Shown in pieces: positions 34,933-45,800 of a DNA stretch of 60,618 bases. The notes under the pieces were generated by a model. That model saw only the letters and a program-made list of their open reading frames with translations, did not search any database and was not told the DNA's origin. A program made the position numbers and the translations under genes. Source of the DNA: Adonisia turfae CCMR0081 (GTDB lineage: Bacteria > Cyanobacteriota > Cyanobacteriia > Phormidesmidales > Phormidesmidaceae); contig NZ_QXHD01000004.1 in the NCBI RefSeq assembly GCF_011009555.1, positions 2,910,776 to 2,971,393 on the forward strand, given 5' to 3'. How positions within the stretch are numbered: position 1 is the stretch's first letter; each line of letters starts with the position of its first letter.

Positions 34933-37900
34933 ATGATTAGGAGGGTTTATTTAGAGAAATATCTAGAAAACGTTAGTGTCGGTAAGCGTTATGTCGATGC
35001 TATTGCTCCACCCGTTATGTTGAGAAGGATTGCCGTTTTAATCACCACCCTTGGGTTTGTTTTGAATGCGGTATCACCTTCCTATGCTCGCAGGCCTGAT
35101 GACATCAAGTTTAATCACTTATCCCAAGAGGACGGTCTGGCGGGCAACCGAGTACGGGCAATTGTGCAAGATAACCATGGCTTTATGTGGTTTGGTCATT
35201 GGGATGGGCTAACTCGCTACGACGGCGGCACCACGGTGGTCTATAACAATGACGTGGATGACCCCAGCAGTTTGAGTCACAATCTGGTGAGTACGCTCAC
35301 CCTTGACCAGGAGGGCTTTCTATGGGTTGGTACCCTCGGAGGCGGTCTTAATCGCTTTGATCACGCCCGCCAAACCTTCACTCATTACCGTTATGCTTCT
35401 GACAATGCCAATAGTTTAAGTAGTGATGATGTTGTCAGTGTCTATCACGATCGGGCTGGGACTATGTGGGTTGGTACCTGGGGAGGCGGTCTTAACCGCT
35501 TTAATCCAAAGACAGGTAACGTCACTCGCTACCAGTATGACCCAAATGACCCCACCAGTCTCAGTGGTGACAAAGTTGTCGGCATTCATGAGGATCGGAT
35601 CGGGCAGCTTTGGGTGAGCACGTTTCATTCGGGGCTCAACCGTTTGGATCCGATCACGGGGCAGTTTACCCGTTTCCCAGTCGATCCGAAGACCGGGAAA
35701 AGCCTGAACGCTGACTGGGGCAATAACCAGAACTTTTATGAAGATGCCTCTGGTCTGATTTGGTTTACGGCCAAAACTGGACTTTATATCCTAGATCCAG
35801 AAACAGAACGATTTACCCGTCAACCCTATGCGGTTCCTGGCGTCCTTAATCCTGAGCTGAGGGGAATTCTAGTCGATCGCACAGGAACTATGTGGGTCAA
35901 TGGTCGACATGGCTTTGCTAGACGTGAGCTTGAGCGGGGGCAATGGACTCATTTGGTAAACAATCCATCGGATGCATCCACCATCAGTCCTAGCGATAAG
36001 ATCACCACATATCAAGATCGCTCTGGCGTCATTTGGGTTGGGAGCTTGTGTTGTGGGGTGAATATCTTTAATCCCACTCCTGCCAAATTCACCCACTACA
36101 AACACAACCCAGATAATCCTAATGGACTAAATCATCCGTCTGTTCAGGTCATTTATGAAACGAGCGACGGTGCACTATGGTTGGGCACTCAGATCGGGCT
36201 GGAAAAATTTGACCGTCAGACAGGGCAATTTACCCATTATTTACATGAACCGACAATCCCCCATAGCCTGGGGGCTGGTACAGATTTTTTAGCCATTGAT
36301 GAAGATGCGGCGGGTGATCTCTGGGTGGGCGGTGTTGGTCACACCGGATTGAATCGCTTGGATCGGGCCAGTGGCCGGTTTACGACCTATCGGCACGATC
36401 CGAATGATGTCAACAGCTTGAGCGATCCAGACGATAGTGTTCTATCCATTCAAGTCGACGATGACGGCAGCATTTGGGTGGGGACCCGAGCGGGTGGTCT
36501 TAATCATTTTGATCCGAGTACCGAAACGTTTCGTGCTTACCGCCACGAACCCAATGATGCCAACAGTCTGAGTGATAATAATGTACGAGTCATTCATATT
36601 ACCCCGTCCGGTATTCTATGGCTCGGCAGCTGGCATAAAGGGTTAACTCGATTTGACCCTCAGGCTAAAACGTTTACCCGCTATCAACACAATCCAAACG
36701 ATCTTCAGAACAGCTTGCCGAGCAATACCGTATATACAATTCATGAAGATACCAAAGGTACATTATGGATTGGCACATCCGCCGGGTTAAGTCGGTTTGA
36801 TGCGGCCAAGGGCGCATTTACCAGTTATAGAGAGAAAGATGGTCTACCCAGTGCATCCATTCGTGCCATCTTGGAAGATAATCAAGGCCATCTATGGATA
36901 AGCACGAATCGAGGACTCTCCAAATTTGATCCCGAGACACTCACGTTTAGAAATTACGGTGCACACGATGGTTTACAAGGTAAAGAATTTGCTGCGAGTG
37001 CTGGTTACAAAAGTCGAACGGGCGAAATGTTTTTTGGTGGCACTGCTGGTTTTAATGCGTTTTACCCCAATCAATTAATCAATGATAGTTTCGCACCGCC
37101 GGTCGTGTTCACCGACTTTCAACTGTTCAATCAGTCAATCCCTCTTGGTCAGGAGGGGTCTCCGTTAACCCAGGACATCAGTGTTACCAATAAGGTTACC
37201 CTGAGTCACGATCAGTCAGTATTTAGCATTGCCTTTGCGGCGTTGAGCTACTGGTTTCCTGAACACAATCAATATGCCTATAAGATGGAGGGCTTTGATC
37301 AAGATTGGACATGGGTCGACAGTCGTCGTCGCTTTGCCACCTACACCAACCTTAACCCGGGTAACTATACCTTCCGGGTCAAGGCCAGTAACAGTGATGG
37401 CTATTGGAATGAAACTAGTAGAGCTCTACAAATCACGATTACCCCCCCCTGGTGGCAGACCCTTTGGTTTCGCAGTTTGGCAGTGGTGTCAGGATTAGGC
37501 GCAGTCATCGGGATTTATCGCTGGCGAGTTCAAGCCATCGAAAGTTACAATCGCCAACTCACAGCTGAAGTAACAGAACGGACCTATGAGTTGAAAATTG
37601 CCAAAGAACAGGCCGAAACCGGGGCTTATGAGCTGAAAGTTGCTAAAGAACAAGCTGAAGCTGCCAACGAAGCTAAGAGTGCTTTCTTGGCTAATATGAG
37701 CCACGAACTACGCACCCCCCTAAATGCGATTCTGGGGATGACCGAGGTACTACAAGAGAAGGTTGTCGGCCAGATTAATGGGCAACAACTAAAAGCGTTA
37801 CAGACCATTGAACGCAGTGGATCGCATCTGCTGGAACTGATCAACGACATTCTCAACTTGGCCAAAGTGGAGTCAGGGTTAATCGAGCTAGAGTATTCTC

Positions 37901-38817
37901 CCGTTGCGGTGACATATCTCTGTAAGTCTAGTTTGGCCTTTGTCAAAGAACAGTCCCTGAAGAAAAACATCCAGCTTCACCAGAAAGTTCCCTCAAACTT
38001 ACCAGATATAGTGGTTGATGAACGGCGGATTCGCCAGGTTTTGATTAATCTGTTGAACAACGCTGTAAAATTTACCCTGGAAGGGGGACACATCACCCTC
38101 GAAGTGGAGCCATTGCCACCGGACGAGACCTGCCACCAAAAATACCTACGCTTTGCCGTGACCGATACAGGCATGGGCATTGCTCCAGACCATCTGAAAA
38201 AGTTGTTTCAACCCTTTGTCCAGATTGAAAGTGATCTCAATCGACAATATGAAGGCACTGGACTGGGGCTAGCTCTGGTAAAACGGATTGTTCAACTCCA
38301 TGGAGGACAAGTCGCCGTCACCAGTGAGGTCGACGTAGGTAGCTGCTTTTCCATTGAGCTGCCCTATACCATCTCTGAGCTTAGTGATCCCATATCTCAA
38401 ATTGTGCCGGAGTCTTATCCAACAACTCCTGAAAGCGAACAACCCACCGTAGCTCCCCTCATCCTATTGGCGGAAGACAACGAGGCCAATATTCTCACCT
38501 TCTCCAGTTATCTGCGTGCTAAAGGCTATCGCCTTCAAGTGGCAAAAAATGGTCAAGCAACCATTGAGTTAGCTCAGGCTGAACTACCCAATATTATTCT
38601 CATAGACATCCATATGCCTGGCATGGATGGTTTAACAGCCATCCGACACATTCGCCAATTACCTGCTCTGACTAAAATCCCCATCATTGCGCTGACAGCC
38701 CTTGCTATGACAGGAGATCGAGAGCGTTGTTTAGAGGCTGGGGCTAACCTTTATCTCAGTAAACCGGTTAAACTCAAACAGTTAACGCTATCAATTCAAA
38801 AGTTGTTAACTCAATGA
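34933..38817 (+). CDS. Hybrid two-component sensor with Reg_prop beta-propellers, Y_Y_Y domain and receiver
   Basis: 1294 aa. An N-terminal export signal (LRRIAVLITTLGFVLNAVSPSYA) leads to about 12-14 Reg_prop repeats of the G-x-(L/M/I)-W-x-G-(T/S)-x2-GGLNRFDP type, presumably two seven-blade propellers outside the membrane. A Y_Y_Y domain (NQYAYKMEGFDQDWTWV; NLNPGNYTFRVKA) and one membrane segment (about 852-870) follow. Inside are a coiled coil, HisKA with His about 923 (SHELRTPLN), HATPase (INLLNNAVKFT, DTGMGI) and a receiver (IILIDIHMPGMDG). Like Bacteroidetes HTCS sensors but without the AraC output, so another protein must carry the output. ATG 35017 is an alternative start. Confidence 0.94.
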   Translation: MIRRVYLEKYLENVSVGKRYVDAIAPPVMLRRIAVLITTLGFVLNAVSPSYARRPDDIKFNHLSQEDGLAGNRVRAIVQDNHGFMWFGHWDGLTRYDGGTTVVYNNDVDDPSSLSHNLVSTLTLDQEGFLWVGTLGGGLNRFDHARQTFTHYRYASDNANSLSSDDVVSVYHDRAGTMWVGTWGGGLNRFNPKTGNVTRYQYDPNDPTSLSGDKVVGIHEDRIGQLWVSTFHSGLNRLDPITGQFTRFPVDPKTGKSLNADWGNNQNFYEDASGLIWFTAKTGLYILDPETERFTRQPYAVPGVLNPELRGILVDRTGTMWVNGRHGFARRELERGQWTHLVNNPSDASTISPSDKITTYQDRSGVIWVGSLCCGVNIFNPTPAKFTHYKHNPDNPNGLNHPSVQVIYETSDGALWLGTQIGLEKFDRQTGQFTHYLHEPTIPHSLGAGTDFLAIDEDAAGDLWVGGVGHTGLNRLDRASGRFTTYRHDPNDVNSLSDPDDSVLSIQVDDDGSIWVGTRAGGLNHFDPSTETFRAYRHEPNDANSLSDNNVRVIHITPSGILWLGSWHKGLTRFDPQAKTFTRYQHNPNDLQNSLPSNTVYTIHEDTKGTLWIGTSAGLSRFDAAKGAFTSYREKDGLPSASIRAILEDNQGHLWISTNRGLSKFDPETLTFRNYGAHDGLQGKEFAASAGYKSRTGEMFFGGTAGFNAFYPNQLINDSFAPPVVFTDFQLFNQSIPLGQEGSPLTQDISVTNKVTLSHDQSVFSIAFAALSYWFPEHNQYAYKMEGFDQDWTWVDSRRRFATYTNLNPGNYTFRVKASNSDGYWNETSRALQITITPPWWQTLWFRSLAVVSGLGAVIGIYRWRVQAIESYNRQLTAEVTERTYELKIAKEQAETGAYELKVAKEQAEAANEAKSAFLANMSHELRTPLNAILGMTEVLQEKVVGQINGQQLKALQTIERSGSHLLELINDILNLAKVESGLIELEYSPVAVTYLCKSSLAFVKEQSLKKNIQLHQKVPSNLPDIVVDERRIRQVLINLLNNAVKFTLEGGHITLEVEPLPPDETCHQKYLRFAVTDTGMGIAPDHLKKLFQPFVQIESDLNRQYEGTGLGLALVKRIVQLHGGQVAVTSEVDVGSCFSIELPYTISELSDPISQIVPESYPTTPESEQPTVAPLILLAEDNEANILTFSSYLRAKGYRLQVAKNGQATIELAQAELPNIILIDIHMPGMDGLTAIRHIRQLPALTKIPIIALTALAMTGDRERCLEAGANLYLSKPVKLKQLTLSIQKLLTQ

Positions 38818-38857
38818 GAGAGAAAGCATACCCAAGCTATATTAGCCTCTGCTCCTA

Positions 38858-40057
38858 TCAATAGCTGTCTTTACATGGAAGAGGTTCTAGGGTTGGATTG
38901 AGTAAGTTAAATGGCTTTTTTAAAGTCACTAAGGCTTTAACCAGAGTCGTTGTAATCTTAACGCCCTGTAAGCAGATATCATTTGGCTTGGGATAACGGT
39001 TCAACATGGCAAGAGTTTCAAAAGAAAAGAGAATTGGATCAAGTTCTTCTGGTTCGATAATTTTAAGTATGTCGCGCTCTTGTAGGCGAGCTAATCTTCG
39101 TGTTTGTTCCGGTTCAACATTCCCTCCAAATGGTAATAGCATTGCCCGAGTGCCGGTTTGTAGAACATTTAGGGTCATGTCGTATCCGGCTATGCCGATG
39201 GCCAAATCAGCTTGAACCATATAGCTAAGTAAGTCAGAGGTATACCGCTGTACGGTGAGATTAGAGCAATGTATTGCCATTGCTTGCAGACGTCTGTAAA
39301 TGTCCATGGGCACAAATGGCCCTGTGAATATTTGAATATGATGGGGGATTTTATCTTCTAAATACTGACTGGCCTGAGCGACGCAATCCAATAGCCCATG
39401 CCCTAGACGACCATCTCCAACGGTCACGAGTATCATTGGCTTAGTCTTAGCTTCAGGGGAGAATTCTCGATCTACATCCGGTACTACATAGCCTGTGTAG
39501 TGAATGTCGCAGGTGAGTTCTCTGATGCAAGAAAAACTTTCATTCAGTGAAATGAAGCTAGGGTCACCATGGATTAAGAGCTGGTCAAAGTATTGATTGA
39601 TCAGCTGGCAGGTTTCAGTTTCATAATCGGCTTTATTGGTGGGTGAAATAACAATGTCACCCAGACTACAGATAGTTTGAGCTCCGTAGTCTTTAGATCT
39701 GTCTAGTAAAGGGATGATCTCAGCAGCAAGGTGATGATGCTCAAAGGGAAATCGCTCTACAATGACAGCAGCAGGACGGATGCGATCGCAAAGTTCCAAT
39801 AATCGCTTACGGCGACGGTCTGAAATATTGTCTATAGGCAAAGAAGCTACAGACAATTTAGAATCCGCTAACTCTGTTTGAGTTGTCGGTAAGTCAACAA
39901 TTTCAATACCTTCAAGTGTAGGAAAATCCTGAATCACCCCTCCACTGTTGACGACATACACTCTAAATTCTTGAGTCAGGCTGTGGACAATTGCCATACT
40001 ACGAATTAAGTGCCCAATGTCATGGCTAGGCTGACTATAAAACAGTAGATTTTTCAT
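38858..40057 (-). CDS. Predicted glycosyltransferase, GT28/MurG-like (COG4671 type)
   Basis: 399 aa, cytoplasmic GT-B fold by pattern. N-terminus KNLLFYSQPSHDIGHLIRSM, the glycine/His loop of this family; C-terminal nucleotide-sugar side with ADLAIGIAGYDMTLNVLQTG and LLPFGGNVEPEQTRRLARL. Donor and acceptor unknown. It follows the second glycosyltransferase by 123 nt on the same strand; the pair is flanked by sensor kinases, suggesting regulated surface glycan synthesis (inference). Confidence 0.8.
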   Translation of the reverse strand: MKNLLFYSQPSHDIGHLIRSMAIVHSLTQEFRVYVVNSGGVIQDFPTLEGIEIVDLPTTQTELADSKLSVASLPIDNISDRRRKRLLELCDRIRPAAVIVERFPFEHHHLAAEIIPLLDRSKDYGAQTICSLGDIVISPTNKADYETETCQLINQYFDQLLIHGDPSFISLNESFSCIRELTCDIHYTGYVVPDVDREFSPEAKTKPMILVTVGDGRLGHGLLDCVAQASQYLEDKIPHHIQIFTGPFVPMDIYRRLQAMAIHCSNLTVQRYTSDLLSYMVQADLAIGIAGYDMTLNVLQTGTRAMLLPFGGNVEPEQTRRLARLQERDILKIIEPEELDPILFSFETLAMLNRYPKPNDICLQGVKITTTLVKALVTLKKPFNLLNPTLEPLPCKDSY

Positions 40058-40180
40058 TGATTATTCCCGCCATGGATATTAATCATGATTCCTAAACACA
40101 AGATTTATAGTATGCCTGCAATTATGTAGGGATGCACTGTTATCGGCCCATAAAATATGCACGTGGCGTATGCATGTCAT

Positions 40181-41467
40181 CTACGAAGCTGTTAACTTGA
40201 GCAAGTTCGCTAGCGTATTTTCCTGATTTGTCAGCCTCATGGGGGGCTGTACAGCTTTTATTAAATTGTCTTTTAAAGCGCCTACATTACTCGCTAGGCT
40301 AAACTTATCCAACACGGTTAAGCGGCCTGCTTTGCCTAATGTGCTACTTAACTCAGGCTGCTCCATTAATGTCTCTAAAGCTTTGGCTAAGGATAGGGAG
40401 TCTTTCTCAGGCACTAATACTCCATTGTAGTAAGAGTGCATCAGCTCAGAAATTCCTAAAATACTGGTTGATACAACGGGTATTTCCATTGCCATAGCTT
40501 CTAGCAATACGTGAGGAATCCCATCGCGATTGCCACTGTCGCTTACCAGATAAGGCAACACAAACAGAGTCGCTTTTTGATAATAATCAATCAGCTGCTC
40601 CTGAGATATATGGCTAACTAGAGTGACATGTCCATTAAGACCTAAGTGGTTAATTTTCTGGCGTATTGAATTTTCTAAGGGGCCATCACCAAAAATTATG
40701 CCTTGAAACGACGTGCCTTCCTGTTTAAGAAGATGAAAGGTTTCTAATAAATATTGAAATCCATTGTCTTCACACAAATAACCACCACTCAGAATGAGAG
40801 GAATATCTGACTGTTGACGTTTAGGTGGAGGATTAAAGCGACCAACGTCAATGCCATGATAAGCCACGTGAATAGGCGTGTGGGAGGTGGAAATACGATC
40901 TAGATAACAGCGATTGTATTCACTACACGTACAAATAAAGTTCGCTTTAGCCATACGGCGATTAAGGCTAGCCGTATCCTTAATATAGATATCTTTTGTA
41001 TGGACTGAAAGGCTATAGGATATGCCAGAAAACGCCTTCACAATCTCTGCGGTAGCTGCAGGTATGTCCGCAAAATGAGCATGGAGATGAATAATGCCTA
41101 AATCTTTCAGCAACTGGGCCAAATAACCTGCTTGTAAAAATTCATTAAGCCGTTGGTGTTGATCGCGCTTTAGATGGTGCTTTAAGGTTTCTAAATAAAC
41201 ATCACTATCTTGTTCGAATAAAGCAAGCTGAGTACTGACTAGCTCTTTTTCAGCAGCTCGATCAAACTCAGGAAGCAGGGATGGCACGTAGGTGATTGGC
41301 GCTTTAATATTGACCGCATCAGGATGACTATCCCCTTCAAATGGAGGTCTTAAAGAGAAAATGTGTAGGTCGAGCCCTTGTCTTTCTAGCTCTAAGATCT
41401 CATTGACAATAAAAGTCTCTGATACGGTAGGATAGGTTTCCAGCAAAAGTCCAATTAAAGGGCGCAT
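40181..41467 (-). CDS. Group 1 (GT4) glycosyltransferase, exopolysaccharide type
   Basis: 428 aa from ATG 41467 (AGGA about 5 nt upstream; ATG 41473 is also possible). GT-B enzyme: N-terminal LLLETYPTVSETFIVNEI, typical of colanic-acid/amylovoran-type transferases; HLHAHFADIPA; an acceptor-side CTCSEYNR; and the C-terminal donor motif GNRDGIPHVLLEAMAMEIPVVST, with E-x7-E catalytic spacing. It adds a sugar to a growing lipid-linked or surface polysaccharide. First gene of a two-gene glycosyltransferase unit. Confidence 0.9.
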   Translation of the reverse strand: MRPLIGLLLETYPTVSETFIVNEILELERQGLDLHIFSLRPPFEGDSHPDAVNIKAPITYVPSLLPEFDRAAEKELVSTQLALFEQDSDVYLETLKHHLKRDQHQRLNEFLQAGYLAQLLKDLGIIHLHAHFADIPAATAEIVKAFSGISYSLSVHTKDIYIKDTASLNRRMAKANFICTCSEYNRCYLDRISTSHTPIHVAYHGIDVGRFNPPPKRQQSDIPLILSGGYLCEDNGFQYLLETFHLLKQEGTSFQGIIFGDGPLENSIRQKINHLGLNGHVTLVSHISQEQLIDYYQKATLFVLPYLVSDSGNRDGIPHVLLEAMAMEIPVVSTSILGISELMHSYYNGVLVPEKDSLSLAKALETLMEQPELSSTLGKAGRLTVLDKFSLASNVGALKDNLIKAVQPPMRLTNQENTLANLLKLTAS

Positions 41468-41990
41468 AGTCATCCTGTGAAATTACGGCTGAATCAAAAA
41501 AAGCGCTTCGTATAAAGACATACGTTCGTTGAATAAGGTGGAATAGATGCAAATATAGCTCCATTCCCTGCAGCTGACCTGAGTCCACAACACTATGTTG
41601 GGTATTATGGTCGATTTTGTTAAAACGCAAGTGAATGAACGGTTAGATTCTCCTCATGAAAGCCATTTCCATGAGAGTTTTCTTAGATACTCTCTATTGG
41701 CGACCTATTAATAAACTATATCTGTCAAGATATATCTGTGAAGACATTTCAACCTGGGTTGTCGCAACGATAATGGCCAAGTAAAATACCTTAGGCTAAT
41801 TAAGTATAAAAGTTTAGCTTAATTAGACGACTGTTTAAGGTATACCTGTTTGTCTACTTGAAGATCTGGTTTTGAGTCTACTCGTGATCAAATTAGTTTA
41901 TTCAGATTAGCTTGTATAGCAATCACACTCTTATAGTAATCAAGCGTTATTGAGAGCAGCTAGCTTTGCTAGGATGCAGGAGAATTTCAG
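41468..41990. other. Divergent promoter region between glycosyltransferase and OmpR genes
   Basis: About 520 nt, AT-rich, with no gene. A small stem CTCATG (41653-41658)/CATGAG (41670-41675) is followed by AGTTTTCTTAG. It must hold promoters for both directions, but no convincing box pair is visible. AGGAG at about 41978 serves the OmpR gene. Confidence 0.4.
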
Positions 41991-42659
41991 ATGAGACAGA
42001 TTTTAATTGCTGAAGATGAGACTCGGGTCGCATTTTTTTTAGAGCAAGGGCTACGCAGTAATGGATTTATGACTAAACATGTCGCGACAGGATCTGAAGC
42101 GCTGAGTCATACCCTCAATGGCGAATTTGATCTGATCATTCTCGATTTAGGGTTGCCTGGAAGAGAGGGGTTTTCAGTACTTCAAGAGCTACGGGGGCAG
42201 GGATGTCAGATTCCAATCATCATTTTGACGGCCCGTGATGGGATGACCGATAAACTCACCGGGTTTGATCTTGGAGCCGATGATTATGTTACTAAGCCGT
42301 TCCGATTTGAAGAACTGTTGGCGCGTATTCGGGCTCGGTTGCGGACGACGGCATTTGCCAATCCTGAGAAAGACTGGATACTGAGTCATCATGGGGTGGA
42401 ACTCAACATGCGTACACGGCTAGTGCGCATTGGTGAGAAGCTCATTGAACTATCAGCCCGTGAGTTTTCCATGGCAGAGACCTTTTTGAGTCATCCAGGA
42501 CAGGTAATTAGTCGTGAACAGCTACTGGATCGGGTGTGGGGATACGACCATGCACCAGGTTCTAATGTGGTGGATGTGTATGTGGGCTATCTGCGTAAAA
42601 AGCTAGGAAGTCACTTAATTGAGACTGTTCGAGGGGTGGGATATCGCATGCCTGTTTAG
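41991..42659 (+). CDS. OmpR/PhoB-family response regulator
   Basis: 222 aa, complete. Receiver: IAEDE, LIILDLGLPG (Asp about 51), ILTARDG, VTKPFRFEELLARI. Winged-helix DNA-binding domain from about 128: LSAREFSMAETFLSHPGQVISREQLLDRVWG, then NVVDVYVGYLRKKLG and VRGVGYRM. AGGAG lies 9 nt upstream of the ATG. It precedes the multi-PAS hybrid kinase by 149 nt on the same strand, which is its likely partner; target genes may include the divergent glycosyltransferases. Confidence 0.95.
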   Translation: MRQILIAEDETRVAFFLEQGLRSNGFMTKHVATGSEALSHTLNGEFDLIILDLGLPGREGFSVLQELRGQGCQIPIIILTARDGMTDKLTGFDLGADDYVTKPFRFEELLARIRARLRTTAFANPEKDWILSHHGVELNMRTRLVRIGEKLIELSAREFSMAETFLSHPGQVISREQLLDRVWGYDHAPGSNVVDVYVGYLRKKLGSHLIETVRGVGYRMPV

Positions 42660-42808
42660 GCTATAACTTTATATATACCAGGGAGAACATAAATAGATCT
42701 ATAGTTTTAGCTCTAACAACTTGAGACTGTGATAACGACAATGGCTACTACAGTCAGAGCACGATATTTTAATGGTTACCTTGGTCGATTATTTGGAGTG
42801 CTCTAATT

Positions 42809-45800
42809 ATGGATGAGCGTTTAAGCGTTCTATTCATTGCAGATTCAGAAGAGCATCTGCTGCTAATATTGCAGGTATTACGTAGCAGTGGGTTTTATCC
42901 TAGTTGGGAATGGGTGAAAACGGCTGAGCCACTACACAGAAAAACAGCCAATCGCTCCTGGGGCGTGATTATTTTTTTAGATAATGCTCTGTCTGAATTT
43001 GATGTTTTTGCTGCACTCGCAATTATCGAACAAAACCAGCCTGATACCCCTTGTATTGTAATTTCAGCCATTTCTGGTGAACGCAGGGCTGTAGAGATCA
43101 TCAAGGCAGGTGCCCATGATTATTTGCTTCAGGATGATTTAGGGCTTTTGCCAGAAATCGTGCGCAATGAAACCCGGAAAATGCAATTAGAAAGCCAACG
43201 GTTTCTGGTATCGGATAAATCGGATGGCTCCAGGAATGATCACGGAGTTACGTCTAGCGATCGCAAAGAATCTCAGCGTTTAAGGGAAGCACGGGTCGAC
43301 GCTACTTTCGTTCAATCGACGGTGGGCTATGTTGAAACCAACTTGCAAACCATGGGGTTAACCTTTGTCAATCCTTACTTCTGCAAGATGATGGGCTACA
43401 GTCAAGCAGAACTATTGGGCATGGGGGTTGATGAAATTAGTCATCCTGATGATACGGAAGAATCTTTCTCAAAAATCCGCCAGTTATTTTTAAGAAAGAT
43501 TGAGAGCTTCGAATTAGAAAAACGGTATCGTCGCAAAGATGGCTCGTTTTTTTGGGCTGAAATAACGGTTTATCCCCTCCATTTCCAGGAAAATCAAGTT
43601 ACCCATTGTTTCGCTATTATTCAAGACATTAGCGAACGTAAAAAAGCTGAACAAGAGCGTGAGGGGTTCTTTAATCTATCTCAGGATTTATTGTGCATTG
43701 CTAGTTCAGAAGGATATTTTCTAAAAGTTAATCCTGCTTGGCAAACCACCCTTGGCCATGCACAAGATGAATTAATCGGTTTTCCCTTTATTAATTTTGT
43801 TCATCCTGAGGATCGAATAGCCACTCTAGAGGAGTTTCATCGTCTGAATTATGACAATAAGATTGGTCTCAACTTTGAAAACCGCTATCGCTGTAAAGAT
43901 GGTTCCTATAAATGGCTGTCGTGGAGATCAAGCCCAGATGTAACAACAGGGGTTGTTTACGCAATTGCCCGTGACATAACCAGCATCAAGCAAGCACAGC
44001 ACAAACTCCAGCACCTTAATCAAGAGTTAGAAGACAAAATCGAGGAACGAACTAAGGCGTTAATGATGACACAATCAGCCGTAGATCTAGCTGCCGATTG
44101 CGTGTTTTTAATCCGTTCAGATGGCAGTTTTCATTATGCCAATAAAACAGCCTGCGCCAAACTAGGGTATACCCAGGAAGAGTTTCGCCAGATGAACGTG
44201 TTTGCCATCAATGTAAACGTCTTTCCAGAAAATTGGGTGAAGATGTGGCAGACTCTTAAAAAAGAATCATCGCTCACCTTTGAATCTCAACATCGCTCTA
44301 AGAATGGTCATATTTATCCCGTTGAGATTAATACCAGATATCTAAATTTTGACGGTCAAGAATATTGTTTTTCGTTTGTGAGAGATATTAGTTATCGCAA
44401 ATTAGCCGAAGCAACTATTAAAAAGGAAAATACGTTTCGTCAGCAAATTTTAGAAAATATGGCTGAGGGTCTTTGTGTTTGTCAACAGATAGATGAGTTT
44501 CCCTTTATTCGCCACACGATCTGGAATCGAAAAATGCAGGCGATTACTGGCTATTCGATTGAGGAAGTCAACCATCTGGGGGTTATACCCGGCTTAATTT
44601 CTAATGCGGTTGATCAAAAAAACTATGTTCAACAATATATGGAGCACCTACGTATGGACAGTGTTCCAGCCCTTGAAGAAGCTGAGATTTATCGCAAAGA
44701 CGGTCAAAAACGGACGATTTCTATTTCTACCTCTGTTTTATCAGATTTTGAAGGCCATTTCACCGTGTTGGCGCTTGTACAGGACATTACCGAGCGCAAA
44801 CAGAGCCAGCAAAATGCAAGTCTATTGGCTGCTGTGGTTGAATCAACTGACGATGCCATCATCACCACAAACTTGGATGACATTATCACCAGTTGGAACT
44901 CAGCGGCTGTAAATTTGTTTGGGTATACAGAAACTGAAGCCATCGGTCAACCCATATCCATTCTCTTTCCTCCTGATCGTCTAGATATAGCGCCTCAGAT
45001 TCTTGAGCGGATTACTAACGGAGAGCGTATTAAAAACTTTGAGACAATTAATCTTCACAAAAATGGAACTCCCATTAATGTCTCAGCTACTATTTCCCCA
45101 TTAAAAGATGAAACAGGAAAAGTTGTAGGAGCCTCAAAAATTATTCGTGACATCACTGAGCAAAAGCGAGCTGAAGTACAACTGCGACTCACTAATGAAG
45201 AACTGATGCGTGCCACTCGCCTTAAGGATGAGTTTTTGGCTAATATGAGTCACGAACTACGCACACCCCTGAACGCTATTTTGGGTATGACCGAAAGCTT
45301 ACAGAAGCAAGCTTTTGGCACAATTAATCAAAAGCAACTTAAGCCATTACAACTGATCGAACGTAGTGGGGCCCATTTACTAGAACTCATCAATGACATT
45401 TTAGATGTTGCTAAAATTGAATCTGGCCAGATGAAGCTAGATTTGCAGCCAACCATCGTTATTCTTCTCTGTAAATCCAGCTTAGACTTTGTTAAACAAC
45501 AGGCCTATAAAAAAGCAATTCAAATTGAGACTAAATTTCCTCCCCATATACCTGATGTGTGGTTAGATGAGCGACGTATACGTCAGGCTTTGATTAATCT
45601 GTTGAGTAATGCCGTTAAATTCACCTCAGAAGAAGGACGAATCACCTTAGCCGTGAGCCTTCAGGGTGAGACAAAAACTCTTTTAAAAAAAGAGAATAGG
45701 ACATTAGTGGAAAAAACAGTTCTCCGATTTTCTGTGACTGATACTGGGATCGGTATTGCACCTGAATATATTAGCCAGCTGTTTCAGCCCTTTATCCAAA